A stretch of DNA of 64,000 nucleotides, taken from the NCBI RefSeq assembly GCF_036373705.1, contig NC_089858.1, forward strand, positions 12,902,001-12,966,000, written 5' to 3'. Source of the DNA: Amia ocellicauda (Eukaryota; Chordata; Actinopteri; Amiiformes; Amiidae). The position numbers and the translations under genes were made by a program. Shown piece by piece: positions 9,799 to 23,582 of the stretch. Within the stretch, counting starts at the first letter, position 1. Every line of letters starts with the position of its first letter. The notes under the pieces are model-generated. The model was not told where the DNA came from. It saw nothing but the letters and a program-made list of their open reading frames with translations, and did no database searches.

Positions 9799-10694
9799 GA
9801 CTGCTGTTCTTTCCTGAGCAGGAGAGCGACAGTCCAGCCAGTCCGAAAGTCACAGTCAAGTCAGTCAGTGTGGGACTGCGGACAGTAGTCTGCAGATCAG
9901 TCAGTCAGTCAGTCAATCGCTCAGTAGGTCAGTCAGTGTGTAGCAGAGACACAAAGGTATCCGTCCTGTGAGAGCCGGGAATCTGGCAGCTACACCTGTG
10001 CACACGGTTACACCTGTACTATACCTGCCCAGTGTAGTCGCCTGGTTGCATTGAGCTACCCTGAGCAAACACGGCCTGGGGAGGGAGGGGAGGGGAGTGG
10101 AGCTGGACGCAGTTTTTTACATGGCCACGATACAATGGGCACTGTGGTGAGTACACTCACATCTCTCAAGTTATAAACAGTGCATTACAATCCTAGCTCC
10201 GGCAGTAGTGCTGTGGGGGCCTTCTGCTTTACATGGAGGGTCTGTATGCTTGAGAGGGTGCACATATGGGGGAAAAATAGCATTGATTACTTTGTGTTCC
10301 CTTGTTAGTCGTTTTCAGGATTCGTTTAAATGTCAGGGGGTTTGCCAGCACAGTCCTGCTGCATTAGGGGAGCTATTAACAGAGCTCCAGAAGGCCAAAT
10401 CGATGCGACCACAGCAAGAGAAGAAGAATTACTGCCGCTATGGCTGGAGCAAATCAAAACATCAGCAAAATGCAAGAGTGACCGGCCCACCCCGTTGCTC
10501 TGGAGCTGACAAGGGCCCAGCTACTAGTGCAGGACACACAAGCACAGCTAAGACCCTTATACACTGAGCACTGCGCAGCACACATAATTACCCACCATAC
10601 TTACACAGTAGAAAGATATCTCTCAGCTTTCTCAGAAGTACAGTGAGCAGCAGAGGACTCTTTCATTCATAACTGCACTCTCTCTCTGTCTCTT

Positions 10695-10741
<47 letters not shown>

Positions 10742-11697
10742 TACATACATACATACATGCACACATACACACAAACACTCATTCTCCTGAAAATATCTGT
10801 GCACACAGTCAGTTACAATAACAACTCACTGGAAGGAAAGGTAACCTAATCATGTGAAGTCTGTGAAGATGATGAAGCTAATTACAAGATCATTACAAGC
10901 TCTCCTGCGGTTCTGTTTATTTTTGTTCTCCTTGCGAAGCACTATTGGAGTCACTCACCTACTAACAGAGAGACGCGTCTTCAGTGTGATTCACACAGAA
11001 CGAGACACAACTGAAAGGCAATAAGACAACACACCAGGACTGCAGTGTGACAGTGAGATAGATAAGTAAAGTGAGGAAGTGAGAAGGCAGATCCCATTCT
11101 GTTTTATCCCTTTATGAAAACATTTGCATGGGAACATCATTACCATTTTAAAAAGTATCTGTATGGATGGGAAAGAAATGGTATAACATTATTTCCCTGA
11201 AATGAAATGTAATTTCTCCCGTGCACACAGCAGTCCACAGTGAATTGCAATACTTTGCTAATGACTGTGAATAAATAAACTATGCTACACACTGCACTAC
11301 ACAGTTTTGCATTGTGTATACACTGTGAAATGCTTTCTGCCTCCCGTGCCACTGCGGAGTGCACGGGTATTGAGTGCCCGATCTGGCCCATTATAAGGAG
11401 CTTTCCACACTGTTGTCTGCTGCTGCTGCTGTTCTTGAGAGACACTGCAGCAGCAGGCAAGCCTCAGGGCCAGGCTGGATGCTTCTGCTGCTGCAGCATC
11501 TCTCGCTCTGGACTCAAGAGAAGAGTTCGAGAGCATGGACAAAATCAATATCATCACCATCGTCAGCGCCCTTCCTCCCCCTTACTCACCTGCGGATACT
11601 TTTCTGTGTTTTTCGGGCTTGTGATCGATCAGCACTGAAGAGCTTCGTTGGTCTGCTGGTCTGCTGGTCTGCTGCTCTGCCTCTCTCTCTCTCTCTC

Positions 11698-11735
<38 letters not shown>

Positions 11736-12579
11736 GCTCTCGCTCTGTTGTTATGTTCATCCAGGGACTGCAGACCCTATATATTCTGATTCGACTGCCC
11801 GCCTCCTGCTACATAGGTGGAGACTTCAGCTTGTAAATAATCTAACTCTCCCCCAAAAACACCCAACATCAGCAACACCCACCCCACCCCCTGCTACGCT
11901 CTCTGTGCTAATGACAGGCTGATGTCTCCATTCCTCAGAGTCTCATTGACTCCTTCCTGATGCAATTAGGCATCAATTTCTGTGGTTCAGTGGCAGCCCA
12001 AATGACATTTTTGTGTAAGGAACAGGTTTTCAGTCAACTGACCTGCCTGTGTCAGGGTGTGTGTGTATGTTTGTTTGTGTGCTTGTGTGTTTGCGTGAGA
12101 GAGTGTGTGTCTAAACAGATTCTTATATTTCTCATATGTACACATGTCACAGCACTGCCCCCCCATCGACAAATCGTCAGCAACCCCCCCCTCGACGACA
12201 TTGACAAATTGTAAATCGTCAGTAGTGTGCCCCCTTTTTGGTCTTCCACCCCTGCCCTCCCAGTGTACGTGCCTGAATACACAAATTATTCTGTGGTCAT
12301 GTTACGCCAAGATAACTAGCCATCAGTATCTGTTTCTCAACATGGCGAAACCAACGTGTAATTGGCCTAATTAAACTAAAACACCAGATAGTATGTATGA
12401 GCTAGTGCCTGCTCTGTCTCTGTGTGATGTTGACAGAGTGCGTTTCAGCAGCAGATGACCCGCCTAATCTTTAGGGAATCCAGATATTCAAACCACCAGC
12501 CTCCTACAGCTCTGCCACAGTGGCTGTGGTGCCCACATCTCCGTGTTTTGCATAAGTCCTCATCTACCTCTCCTCAGAA

Positions 12580-12800
12580 TTATTATTATTATATAATTTC
12601 TCAGCAACTAACAATTGTTACAACTTATCACATTATTTATGTATTTTGTACATACAATTACCCATATGTACAGCTGGGTTTTTACTGGAGCAATCAAGGT
12701 ACACTACCTTTCTCAAGGGAAACAACACCAGTGCCCTCCACCCGGTATTGAACACATAACCCTCTGCTCCACAGTCCTGAGCCCTGACCACTACTACACG
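12580..12800 (+). repeat. Interspersed fish repeat (class uncertain)
   Basis: Contains the run of phrases common in a dispersed fish repeat: CAGCTGGGTTTTTACTGGAG, then TCAAGG, then CAGTGCC, then GGTATTGAACAC, then CCTGACCACTAC. Recognised from memory of such repeats; the family name was not established. Confidence 0.45.
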
Positions 12801-15060
12801 ATTATTAAGCCATTAGCCACTGAGCAGAGCCTGTCAGCACCTGGTGATGTAGAGACTGGGGCCTAGACCCAACCGAAACTTTAACCTTCCCCCGTCAATC
12901 AAGATTTAAAAACAACAACCCCATGCCCTCTTTCAGGCTTTTATTCACAAGTGGTTAAAGTGGATTCTGAGGAATGCCCTGGGCATCGATGGGCTCCTGC
13001 TTTGCACTATTGGCGTGGATTTCTCTGGAGTGCGGAGGCGTGGCCTGCACCCAAGGGGCTCAGGGAGTCATTGGCTGGCATCGGAGAGACATCTCCCGGA
13101 CTTCAGCACCCTGCATGCATATCTCAGCTGCCTGTACTTCTTTACCTCCCTCTAGATAAAACAAATCAGTCATATGAGACTGCACTATTGCACCCTGCTG
13201 TTGTGGAAGCCTCTGTCATAGTGACATTCACACAGGTGAACTTATGGACGCAACTCCTGCCGTGTCCCATGTGCACAGCTGACAAGGTTTCTACTGAGGT
13301 TTTAGCTGTGCTGCAGCCCACACATCTCACGCACTGTTTGGGGTTGGCAAAAGGCAAAAGAGTTCCCCTCTATAGAGGCGTCTGCTGTTAAATAAATTCA
13401 GTAGTTTACAGCACTGATTGCAATGGTGTGAGGTTTAAATGTAAAGATTTGGCTGAACTCTCTTGGCTGAGGGAATGACGGTCTGGTGCCAGATGCAGAC
13501 TGTCAACCACCCCCCTGTCTGCGGTGAATGAGCCAAAGAGCTGCTGCAGAGGCAGTGACAGGGGCAGTGGTGGGATGCAAAATGATGAATGCTGGGGGTG
13601 TGTGTTAAGGACGGGGTATTTATACCTTATGGGCAGAAGCGAGAGCTGAATCAGAGTTGTCTACTCGTGAAATTCAATTATAATTTCCAATAAATATATT
13701 AAGGGGGTACTTGAGGAGGTTTGTGAACAGGCACATATCTGGCCTTCTATGACATCCAGGGGCACACAGACTTAAGTACCGTATCTAAGTGACATCGTTA
13801 TTATTTTTCTATGTTACATTTTTCCCCTTCTGCAAACACAAGTTGGACCCTTTCTTCCCCAATATATGTCAGTGAATGCTCAGGGGTTTAAATGGGGAAT
13901 AAATACATGAATAAATCACACACACACATTCACGTCCCATCAAACACAAACACACACAGGCTCCCACAAAGACCTGCGTGCAAGGAGTATTGTGTTTTGA
14001 CATTCCCTGGAACTGGATAACCTCTTAAGACAACAAGCCCATTCCAGGGAAACCCAGAGAATGAGGAAGCAAGGGCTAAATAATGTGACCATTGCAGGCA
14101 TCCTTCTTTCACTTTACACAGTTATTATTTCCATTTTTGTCATAGCTCCTTCCCCAACCACCCCCTTGAAAACTGATCCCAGCATGCTATTTGTGTGCTT
14201 GTATTTGAATTCTCCTGCTGCTTTGTTTTGGTGCAAGCCCATATCTTTGGAAAACAAAAGTAATACTCCCTTTTCAAAACATCACTCCGGTTACACAAAC
14301 CCACAGAACAAGGAAAAATAAATAAAATTAAAATACTACTAATACAGTAGTCTACCCCTGACCGGGCAACACACAGAGATATATATGACTCCATATGGGT
14401 TTTGTTATTTTCAAATCCACGGCTGACTTTGGCCCACACAGCTGGGGTAGGCCCCAATCTCGCCACAGGCCGAGACATAAAACAAAAACAGCAACAACAG
14501 CAATTGCAAAAGACCCATAAAAATACTGATAACTAACTAACTAAATAAATAAATAACAAACCACAGTAGAACTAATAAATGTGCACAGTTTACACCACAA
14601 CTGGTAGCGTAAACACTGCAGCCCAGGACCATTAGAGCCAGCCCCATAAGGGCGACGACGCAGACAGACTAAGCTACCAAAAAACGACTTCCACCCCAAA
14701 GCCTTTCACTGGCAGCTACCGCAGTGGCGGTGGCGGCAGACTGCAGTCATACGTATATTTCACTGCCGGGTTACTGCTCTGCAATAGGGCCATATGAGGT
14801 GCACATGCATCCACAGGAAGAGGCCACAGTGCCAGGTTCCAGGAGTGAGGTGCAGGTTAGGCAGGCTGCTGGAGGGCTGCTTGTGCGCAGCCAGAGACAG
14901 AGTGGTGCTGCTGCAGAATTGAGGACGGGTGCTAAACGAGCAAGTTTGTACTCGGCTTCCCTCCCCCCTGGGCTTCGTCAGCCCTGTTGGAGAAAATGGG
15001 ATGGTCTGCTTACCTGGAAAGATGAAAGACATCTTGAGGCTGGAGACCCAGAATGTGCTG

Positions 15061-15130
15061 TGCTGTCCGGTGCTGTCCTGTAGTGTCCGGTGCTGTCCTG
15101 TGGTGTCTTGTGGTGTCCTGTTGTGTCCTG
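15061..15130. repeat. 10-bp minisatellite (TGBTGTCCKG)
   Basis: Seven adjacent decamers in strict 10-bp register (TGCTGTCCGG, TGCTGTCCTG and close variants), followed by a decaying copy. Confidence 0.85.
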
Positions 15131-15355
15131 TGGCTCTCTCACCCCACAGAGCGCTCTTTCTGAAGCTCAGCTGCTGTGATGAAGGCTGGGGTTGCAGCAG
15201 TGTGTGTGTGAGTGTGTTGGGGGGGATGTCTGTTTGGTTGGGGTTGCTGCTTGACAACGTCAAGGTTTTCGGAACATCAGCATTGAAATCGCAGCTCACT
15301 TCGACACGGGAAGGAAGCTGTGGCCGCAGGAGCTGTGACAGCAACACAGGAACAT

Positions 15356-15391
<36 letters not shown>

Positions 15392-16890
15392 GAAAAAAAG
15401 AAAGAAAGAGAGGGAGAAAAGAAATACAGCCGCTCATCCCTTGTTTTTTCAAAGGGCCCGGGCGTGGCCCATATATTTCAGCAGAGGTGCTGATGAACAG
15501 ATTAATAATTGCACAAGACAGATGAACCTCACTTGCCAAGAGCCCCTTTAGGGCAATGCAAAGCACCAACACGTAGCTCAGACAGCCTCCGTCTCGTCCT
15601 GCCTGGAGACAGTCAGACCTGGTGTGCGCAGACTGTGCTGGGAGCTCTCAGCACACCCTCTGTGCAAGTCTGCATGAATACATGGGTGACTGTGTTTATC
15701 TATGCATGTGTGAATGCATCTGTGTATGTGTGTCTGTAACTATTTATATATCCGTGTAACTGTGTATGTATCTGTATATCTGTGCATGTATGTTTGTAGA
15801 TCTGTCTTTATGCAAGCATGTCTGATCTGTGCATTTGCATATTCACATATTCACCGTCTCCTGTATCTGTCTGTAAACCTGGTGCAATGTGGCTGAGTCT
15901 AATCCTGCCAAGCAGTTCGAGCCGCTCTGCTGTACTGAAGACTCACACTGTCACACAGCTGCAGTTACACCCATCGAGTACAGACAGACAGACAGATGTT
16001 TGTTCTTGTTAAGAGATTGGAGAACAGGCTGAGAGGGGCGGGAGGTGAGACACAGGAGTGTAAGATTATTTTAGGCAGAGCACAGAAACATATGTGGCCT
16101 CCCATACAAAACCAACATATATGTTTAATTCTTGTGCTCTCTTTTTGTATATTTTAACACATAGAATCTATTTTAAATTAATTTTATATTTATTTTACAG
16201 GTTGAAAATTAACGGCACCCTATAAAATAAATATATGGATTCCAGACTGAAATAAATTAAAAACATATCTCATATATTTTAAATATATAAAATATGGGTC
16301 TGTTTTGGCACATGACAAATATAAAGACAGAAAAACACATTGCGACCAGATATTAAAAATACATTTTCGTTCCGTATGGGTGCGACCATTTCAGAAAAAA
16401 AATTCTCACACACAACATTTCATATGGCATGTTTTTTTCCTTCTATTTTTTTTTCTCTCTCGTGCCCAAAAATCCCACATTTTCGGGCCACTGTGTGAGA
16501 ATAAATGGGGCTGTAAAATGGGCTGTTGACTGAACCTGGAAGTAAATGGATGTAGCAGAGGGCACGTCTCTCTGGACTTAAAAGGCCAACGATAAATATA
16601 TATATTATATTGGAGTCTGCAATCAATTAACATAAGGCTTCTGCCGTAACCATCAGAGTTCGCACACGAGTACAATGCCAGCGGTCATGATGACATCACT
16701 CTGATCCTACAGCTGAGGGGGTGGGGTGGGGGGTGCAGCTTTTGCAGTAAAAGCTTGGTAAGAAATTAACACCACCAGTGGAATATTTAATATTTAATTA
16801 TATTATATATATTAAATATAATTTTGTCCGTAATCCATCCATTTAATGCATATGTGAAATAAATAAATGGTAGAATTTAGCCTTGCAGTG

Positions 16891-18115
16891 TACACTCACC
16901 TAAAGGATTATTAGGAACACCATACTAATACTGTGTTTGACCCCCTTTCGCCTTCAGAACTGCCTTAATTCTACGTGGCATTGATTCAACAAGGTGCTGA
17001 AAGCATTCTTTAGAAATGTTGGCCCATATTGATAGGATAGCATCTTGCAGTTGATGGAGATTTGTGGGATGCACATCCAGGGCACGAAGCTCCCGTTCCA
17101 CCACATCCCAAAGATGCTCTATTGGGTTGAGATCTGGTGACTGTGGGGGCCAGTTTAGTACAGTGAACTCATTGTCATGTTCAAGAAACCAATTTGAAAT
17201 GATTCGACCTTTGTGACATGGTGCATTATCCTGCTGGAAGTAGCCATCAGAGGATGGGTACATGGTGGTCATAAAGGGATGGACATGGTCAGAAACAATG
17301 CTCAGGTAGGCCGTGGCATTTAAACGATGCCCAATTGGCACTAAGGGGCCTAAAGTGTGCCAAGAAAACATCCCCCACACCATTACACCACCACCACCAG
17401 CCTGCACAGTGGTAACAAGGCATGATGGATCCATGTTCTCATTCTGTTTACGCCAAATTCTGACTCTACCATCTGAATGTCTCAACAGAAATCAAGACTC
17501 ATCAGACCAGGCAACATTTTTCCAGTCTTCAACTGTCCAATTTTGGTGAGCTTGTGCAAATTGTAGCCTCTTTTTCCTATTTGTAGTGGAGATGAGTGGT
17601 ACCCGGTGGGGTCTTCTGCTGTTGTAGCCCGTCCGCCTCAAGGTTGTACGTGTTGTGGCTTCACAAATGCTTTGCTGCATACCTTGGTTGTAACGAGTGC
17701 TTATTTCAGTCAAAGTTGCTCTTCTATCAGCTTGAATCAGTCGGCCCATTCTCCTCTGACCTCTAGCATCAACAGGGCATTTTCGCCCACAGGACTGCTG
17801 CATACTGGATGTTTTTCCCTTTTCACACCATTCTTTGTAAACCCTAGAAATGGTTGTGCGTGAAAATCCCAGTAACTGAGCAGATTGTGAAATACTCAGA
17901 CCGGCCTGTCTGGCACCAACAACCATGCCACGCTCAAAATTGCTTAAATCACCTTTCTTTCCCATTCAGACATTCAGTTTGGAGTTCAGGAGATTGTCTT
18001 GACCAGGACCACACCCCTAAATGCATTGAAGCAACTGCCATGTGATTGGTTGGTTAGATAATTGCATTAATGAGAAATTGAACAGGTGTTCCTAATAATC
18101 CTTTAGGTGAGTGTA
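16891..18115 (-). mobile_element. Full-length Tc1-like transposon, same family as the one at 1-963
   Basis: Both ends are present: 16,891-16,920 starts TACACTCACCTAAAGG, and 18,086-18,115 is its inverted copy. TA dinucleotides at 16,891-16,892 and 18,114-18,115 are the expected target duplication. Total length is about 1.22 kb. The transposase lies on the minus strand. Confidence 0.95.
16925..17965 (-). pseudogene. Tc1-like transposase with one nonsense codon
   Basis: The frame starts MGKKGDLSNFERG at 17,965, with an N-terminal helix-turn-helix (SAQLLGFSRTTISRVYKEW) and then the DD34E domain, and ends at 16,925. It is open except for a TGA at 17,494-17,492, where the sister copy at the window's left end has CGA (Arg of DESRFLL). 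This is a C-to-T change at a CpG, the commonest decay mutation in methylated vertebrate DNA. Otherwise the frame is continuous and all three catalytic acidic residues are present, so the insertion is young. Confidence 0.93.
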
Positions 18116-21100
18116 TATTATGAAAACATAAACATAAATATATGGATGACAGACTAAAATATATCCCATAAGTTTAAAACACTTGTAATGCAGGTGATTA
18201 CATTTGCAGTTTTTGAGCAGGAGATTATCTATCAGGGTTTGGGACAAACATCTGGTTCGAGTGTTTAAGCAGAGAGTTGTGTTTTCAGTAGCTAATAAAC
18301 ACACACGGTGCACATTCGCTGGTGAATACCTTAGCAGCTTTGGAAAATCAGGACCATGGTGAGGAGGCGGAGGCTTCTGTATAAAATCTCAAACATGGCC
18401 ATACAATAAATAATTATTTTAACACAAAACGTGGTACCAAACAGAACAGCTAATGCAAAAAGTCACAAATTAGTTGCAGGGCGATGAACGATTGTTTTGA
18501 TAGCTACCCACACACAAGGAACAGATTATTATTTGACTTGTGCCATTGTGCTCTGAGACTTGCCAAAGCAAAGCAAAAAAAGTTTAATTATTTTCCTGTT
18601 ACTCTACCAGGGCTCTTGTGTGTGCCAGTGTGGCTCATGGCTTATGGTGTAAACAGAGAGGACAAAGTCACAGCCAGTTCTTTCCCACTGGACAACTTAC
18701 TTCTGTTTAAAAATAGGAACAAGACATTTTGTTTTCTACGACAATTGTTTCTTTTAAGTTCAACCAGGCTTATGATACTGTAACTTTCTGCCTACATTTA
18801 AAATAGATGACATAATTAATTCAGTATGGAGTGGATGGAAAAGGGTAGCAGAAAAAAAGAGAAAGAGAGAGAGAGAGCTGATGTCATACCTAGGGCTGGT
18901 GGTGGGAGGGACCCTTCACTTCCTTGGCGCCTCCTGTGTCCTTCCATGTACGTCTCACCTGACACGGGATATTAACAACTCAGCTGCGAAGATGGGTATC
19001 CCAGAACATTGCAACCGGAGGAACATGTGTGTGTGATTGTTAGAGGGTGTGTGGGTGGGTGACACAAACCCAGACAGTGGAGACATCACAAACAGGAATA
19101 GCAGGCTCCACTCGTACCTACCTGTGGACCTGCAGCCAGTGCTACACATGCATGCAAGCAGATTTCTCTTTTCCAGTCATGCCAATCAACTGTCCATATG
19201 AGTTTCCATCTAATGGGGTTACAAAACCCTGCTATTAACCAGTCATATAATGTTAGGGCCCCCGTTCAAAAAATGTCAGCGTAATTTTAAATGCACAACC
19301 CCATTCAAAATCAAAATCAGAATAAATATACAAGTGAAGCATTTGGTTAAGTTGGCAGCCTGGAGTTTTTCGTTTTTTCCTGTCATACTTCCCCTTCTTC
19401 TCTGTATGCTTCTGCTTGCCCTGCTGAGGGGAAACTGGTGTTCACTTCTTACATTTACTTTGTAATTTCTAGTGGTTTCTGGGTTAAAGGAATGGAGAAG
19501 TGACTTAGTGTGTAAGCCAGTCTGTCGCAAAGAGGAAGGTGAGCACAATCACAGCCTGAGATTTGTTGGTTTTGTCAAACAAACATGTTGGTTATAAAAC
19601 TGGAACTACGAAAGCCAAACAAGATTCTGCTTAGCTTGTGAGACATGACAAGATTCAAGGTGGCACAGCAGCCGGCTACAGGGTTATTTTTGGCAACACC
19701 ATCGAACTTGTCAAGTGTCTCAGGGGAAACGAATGAGGAAACTTCACTCGAGTTATTTTACACAACTGTGGCCACAAACTGCGGATTTCTGAAACAGGTC
19801 AAGAGAGGACGCCTCAGCTCCCAACTACACCAGGGATGGCTGAACACTGCAAAATGCATGTTTTGTTTGTTAGGTTTCATCTTTTATTTTATTTTTACTG
19901 GAAATAAATGTTTCTGTGACAACAACACAGAGAAGTTCCTGAGGCATGAGCCATGGGGCTGGACACCCTAGGACCCCTATAAATTATTTATTTGTGTTGT
20001 TGTTGTTTTCCAGAAAAACATAAAATAACCCACACAAAATCAGTTAGCAGAAAAACACTGTTCAAAAATGAGATTTAATACACTCACTGACAGCATCCCT
20101 GGGCACTACAAACGGAGGAGATAGTGCTGATGGCCCACTCTTTGAAGGTGGAGAAAGAACTGTGTGTCCAACATGTCATGTTTTTCGGCAATCTCGGCAA
20201 CCCAAAGCAGTGGTAAAAACTGTAAACACAAATGATCGTATTCAAATCAGTTTATTGTCGTGTTAAACTTAAAGTCACCACTCCTTTTTTTAAAAGATGA
20301 ATAACGAACACCCACTTGCAATGTTCTTGTAAGCATTAAATAGTCAATGGAAAAAAATATCATATACACTGGTACAGATCTTTGTTCTTGTGGGTTAAGC
20401 TGCAATGAATCAGAACATGTAACTAAAGAACAGCCTAGTCGGTCACTTCTTCCAAACACACACGCACACGCATACACACACACGCAGACACACACACACG
20501 CACACACACGCACACACTCATGAAGATTCCAATTTACTAATAAAAATATGGACAATATTTACGTGGGATACTCCACAGAGATCATGAATTCAACAGGGAT
20601 AGTTTAATAAGCACTATGCACTTATATACATCTATAATAAACTGTGGTGTAAATACACTATTACAAATGAAGTTTAATTAATCATATACAGCATGTGTAA
20701 AATAGCCTCTGTGCGCTCTGACTTTTTGTCAGGCTCCTTACAAATTTGATAACTCTTGACATCAATTTAACGGCATTTCCTACTGAATTAGGGTGTAATT
20801 AAAGCAGGGAGATTGCCTGACTATCTCATACACTTCCGCTTGGCTCTGATGATCACATGATTAAGCCCTTAACCCCCAATGATAGCCTGTAATCCTGACC
20901 TCTGACCCCATTATATATGTGCACATAGGAGGTGTGTGAGATATTCAGTTATATTTTTTATTGTATTTGTATGTTTTATTCTTTTGGGGGACAATATCGA
21001 AACATTGAATTTGAAGGATTATTAAAGCATAAGTCACTGCAGTCGGTGCCCGAATGGGAGACACAGCACAGCTCTGTCTGGAGCTCAGCTCTTCTCTCCA

Positions 21101-21848
21101 CCTTTGATTGGATCATTAAAAAGCGCTTGAAGTCAGGCTGTAAACACGCAGTAGAGGGGCCGGACAGGAGGTGATGGCAGTTTACTGGCACTGCTGGGGT
21201 TGATATAGACTTCACTCGCACTCCCTCTAGACCTTTTTATTCTATGTATGGGGTATGGGGGGGCAGATGGCGTTTAAGGCCTCTATCATTCAGGCTGTCA
21301 CTTCTCTTTTCTCAGGCTGCGACTCGGCATGCAAAGGCACATATGCGATGCTGTGAACATATAAAAAGAACCAACATACTCATAAGACAGGAACCTCACA
21401 GCTATTCCCCTCCACAGCTCACATGGAGTGGAGCAGCGCGGGGCCAAGGAGCCGGGCAGCTGGAGCGTTGGCAGGAGCTCACTGCCTCAAGACAGAGCCA
21501 AAGCCAGGCAGTTCACATGGCCTGCATAAACAAATTCCAACAAAAAATAAATAAAAAAATTGGTCATTCTGGTTTCTTACACAAAAGCAATACAACAACC
21601 TGTGGTCTAGCCCAGTCAGTGATTACTTAATTCCAACATCCTCCACTGCTCTGAGCCTGTGATTAAAATGACTGGCATACCTGGGAGAATGAGCCTTAGG
21701 AGCCTCAGGGGCCTCAGGGGCCTTGGGCGGGTAACTGGAGGAATCAGCAGAATACCACAGGTTTCGAGGGAATCACGATACTGCCCCCAAACACACACGC
21801 TGCATGCATGCACACACGAACAAGCATGTATGCACACACACATACATA
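18116..21848. other. Intergenic stretch without supported genes
   Basis: AT-rich single-copy-looking sequence. The only clear structures are a CA-rich microsatellite at 20,457-20,520, a GA run near 18,855-18,877 and a CA/CAT stretch at 21,790-21,850. I see no coding signal. Confidence 0.55.
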
Positions 21849-22455
21849 CATCAAAGGGACGATGGACGGGGCCATGTACCATCAAATCTTGGGTGAGAAC
21901 CTCCTTCCCTCAGCCAGGGCATTGAAAATGGGTCGTGGATGGGTATTCCAGCATGACAATGACCCAAAACACACAGCCAAGGCAACAAAGGAGTGGCTCA
22001 AGAAGAAGCACATGAAGGTCCTGGAGTGGCCTAGCCAGTCTCCAGACCTTAATCCCATAGAAAATCTGTGGAGGGAGCTGAAGGTTCGAGTTGCCAAACG
22101 TCAGCCTCGAAACCTTAATGACATGGAGAGGATCTGCAAAGAGGAGTGGGACAAAATCCCTCCTGAGATGTGTGCAAACCTGGTGGCCAACTACAAGAAA
22201 CGTCTGACCTCTGTGATTGCCAACAAGGGTTTTGCCACCAAGTACTAAGTCGAAGGGGTCAAATACTTATTTCCCTCATTAACATGCAAATCAATTTATA
22301 ACTTTTTTGAAATGTGTTTTTCTGGATTTTTTTGTTGTTATTTTGTCTCTCACTGTTAAAATACACCTACCATTAAAATTATAGACTGATCATTTCTTTG
22401 TCAGTGTGCAAACGTACAAAATCAGCAGGGGATCAAATACTTTTTTCCCTCACTG
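21849..22455 (+). mobile_element. 5'-truncated Tc1-like element fragment
   Basis: The sequence from CATCAAAGGGACGATGG to the terminal CCCTCACTG matches the right half of the element at 38,356-39,937 (opposite strand). The open frame from about 21,852 to 22,248 encodes the C-terminal catalytic part, with FQHDNDPKH (second Asp) and DLNPIENLW (Glu). The first Asp and the helix-turn-helix are missing. No TA precedes the fragment, so it was truncated after insertion. Confidence 0.9.
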
Positions 22456-23580
22456 CCATAACATTATGACCACTGACAGGTGAAGTGAATAACACTGATA
22501 ATCTCGTTATCATGGCACCTGTCAGTGGGTGGGATATATTAGGCAGCAAGTGAACATTTTGTCCTCAAAGCTGGAAATATGCAAACAGGAAAAATGGGCA
22601 AGCGTAAGGATCTGAGCGACTTTGACAAGGGCCAAATTGTGATGGCTAGACGACTGGGTCAGAGCATCTCCAAAACTGCAGCTCTTGTGGGGTGTTCCCG
22701 GTCTGCAGTGGTCAGTACCTATCAAAAGTGGTCCGTGTGGTCCGATCCAACAGACGAGCTTCTGTAGCTCAAATTGCTGAAAAAGTTAATGCTGGTTCTG
22801 ATAGCAAGGTGTCAGAACACACAGTGCATCGCAGTTTGTTGCGTATGGGGCTGCGTAGTCACAGACCAGTCAGGGTGCCCATGCTGACCCCTGTCCACTG
22901 CCGAAAGTGCCTACAATGGGCACGTGAGCATCAGAACTGGACCACGGAGCAATGGAAGAAGGTGGCCTGGTCTGATGAATCACGTTTTCTTTTACATCAT
23001 GTGGATGGCTGGGTGTGTGTGTCGCTTAACTGGAGAACACATGGCACCAGGATGCACTATGGGAAGAAGGCAAGCCGGCGGAGGCAGTGTGATGCTTTGG
23101 GGAATGCTCTGCTGTGAAACCATGGGTCCTGCCATTCATGTGGATGTTACTTTGACATGTACCACCTACCTAAGCATTGTTGCAGATCATGAACACCCTT
23201 TCATGGAAACGGTATTCCCTGATGGCATTGGCCTCTTTCAGCAGGATAATGCACCCTGCCACAAAGCAAAACTGGTTCAGGAATGGTTTGAGGAACACAA
23301 CAACGAGTTCAAGGTGTTGACTTGGCCTCCAAATTCCCCAGATCTCAATCCAATCGAGCATCTGTGGGATGTGCTGGACAAACAAGTCCGATCTATGGAG
23401 GCCCCACCTTCCAACTTGCAGGACTTAAAGGATCTGCTGCTAATGTCTTGGTGCCAGATACCACAGCACACCTTCAGAGGTCTAGTGGAGTCCATGCCTC
23501 GACGGGTCAGCGCTGTTTTGGCGGCAAAAGGGGGACCTACACAATATTAGGCAGGTGGTCATGATGTTATGGCTGATCGA
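22456..23580 (+). mobile_element. Third Tc1-like family, damaged copy
   Basis: Left inverted repeat begins inside the unit (CCATAACATTATGACCAC). The right end, about 23,552-23,580, is its inverted copy and extends further (GGTCATGATGTTATGGCTGATCG). The first dozen or so bases of the left end are missing, because the element is fused directly to the end of the preceding Tc1 fragment without a TA. Confidence 0.88.
22594..23550 (+). pseudogene. Tc1-like transposase, frameshifted
   Basis: Starts [20 protein letters not shown] with a recognisable helix-turn-helix. It loses frame around 22,730 (the segment that links the two DNA-binding subdomains is mostly deleted) and again around 23,080. WSDESRFLLHH, FQQDNAPCH and DLNPIEHLWDVL preserve the three acidic residues, and it ends GGPTQY. 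Not functional as it stands. Confidence 0.9.
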
Positions 23581-23582
23581 TG

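Larger units (their letters stand above)
9900..16890. other. Intergenic region upstream of four-CAP gene
   Basis: No gene supported. It contains CT/AC/ATAC microsatellites (10,678-10,764), (CT)n at 11,683-11,752, a probable interspersed repeat at 12,580-12,800, a 10-bp minisatellite at 15,061-15,130, (AC)n at 15,355-15,391 and AT-rich sequence at 16,130-16,320. The open frames here are short, lack homology I recognise, or read through simple repeats. Confidence 0.6.

Noticed and set aside
10208..10567. 120-codon frame in the intergenic region
   Set aside because: No homology I recognise, ordinary composition, no splice context and no conserved motif.
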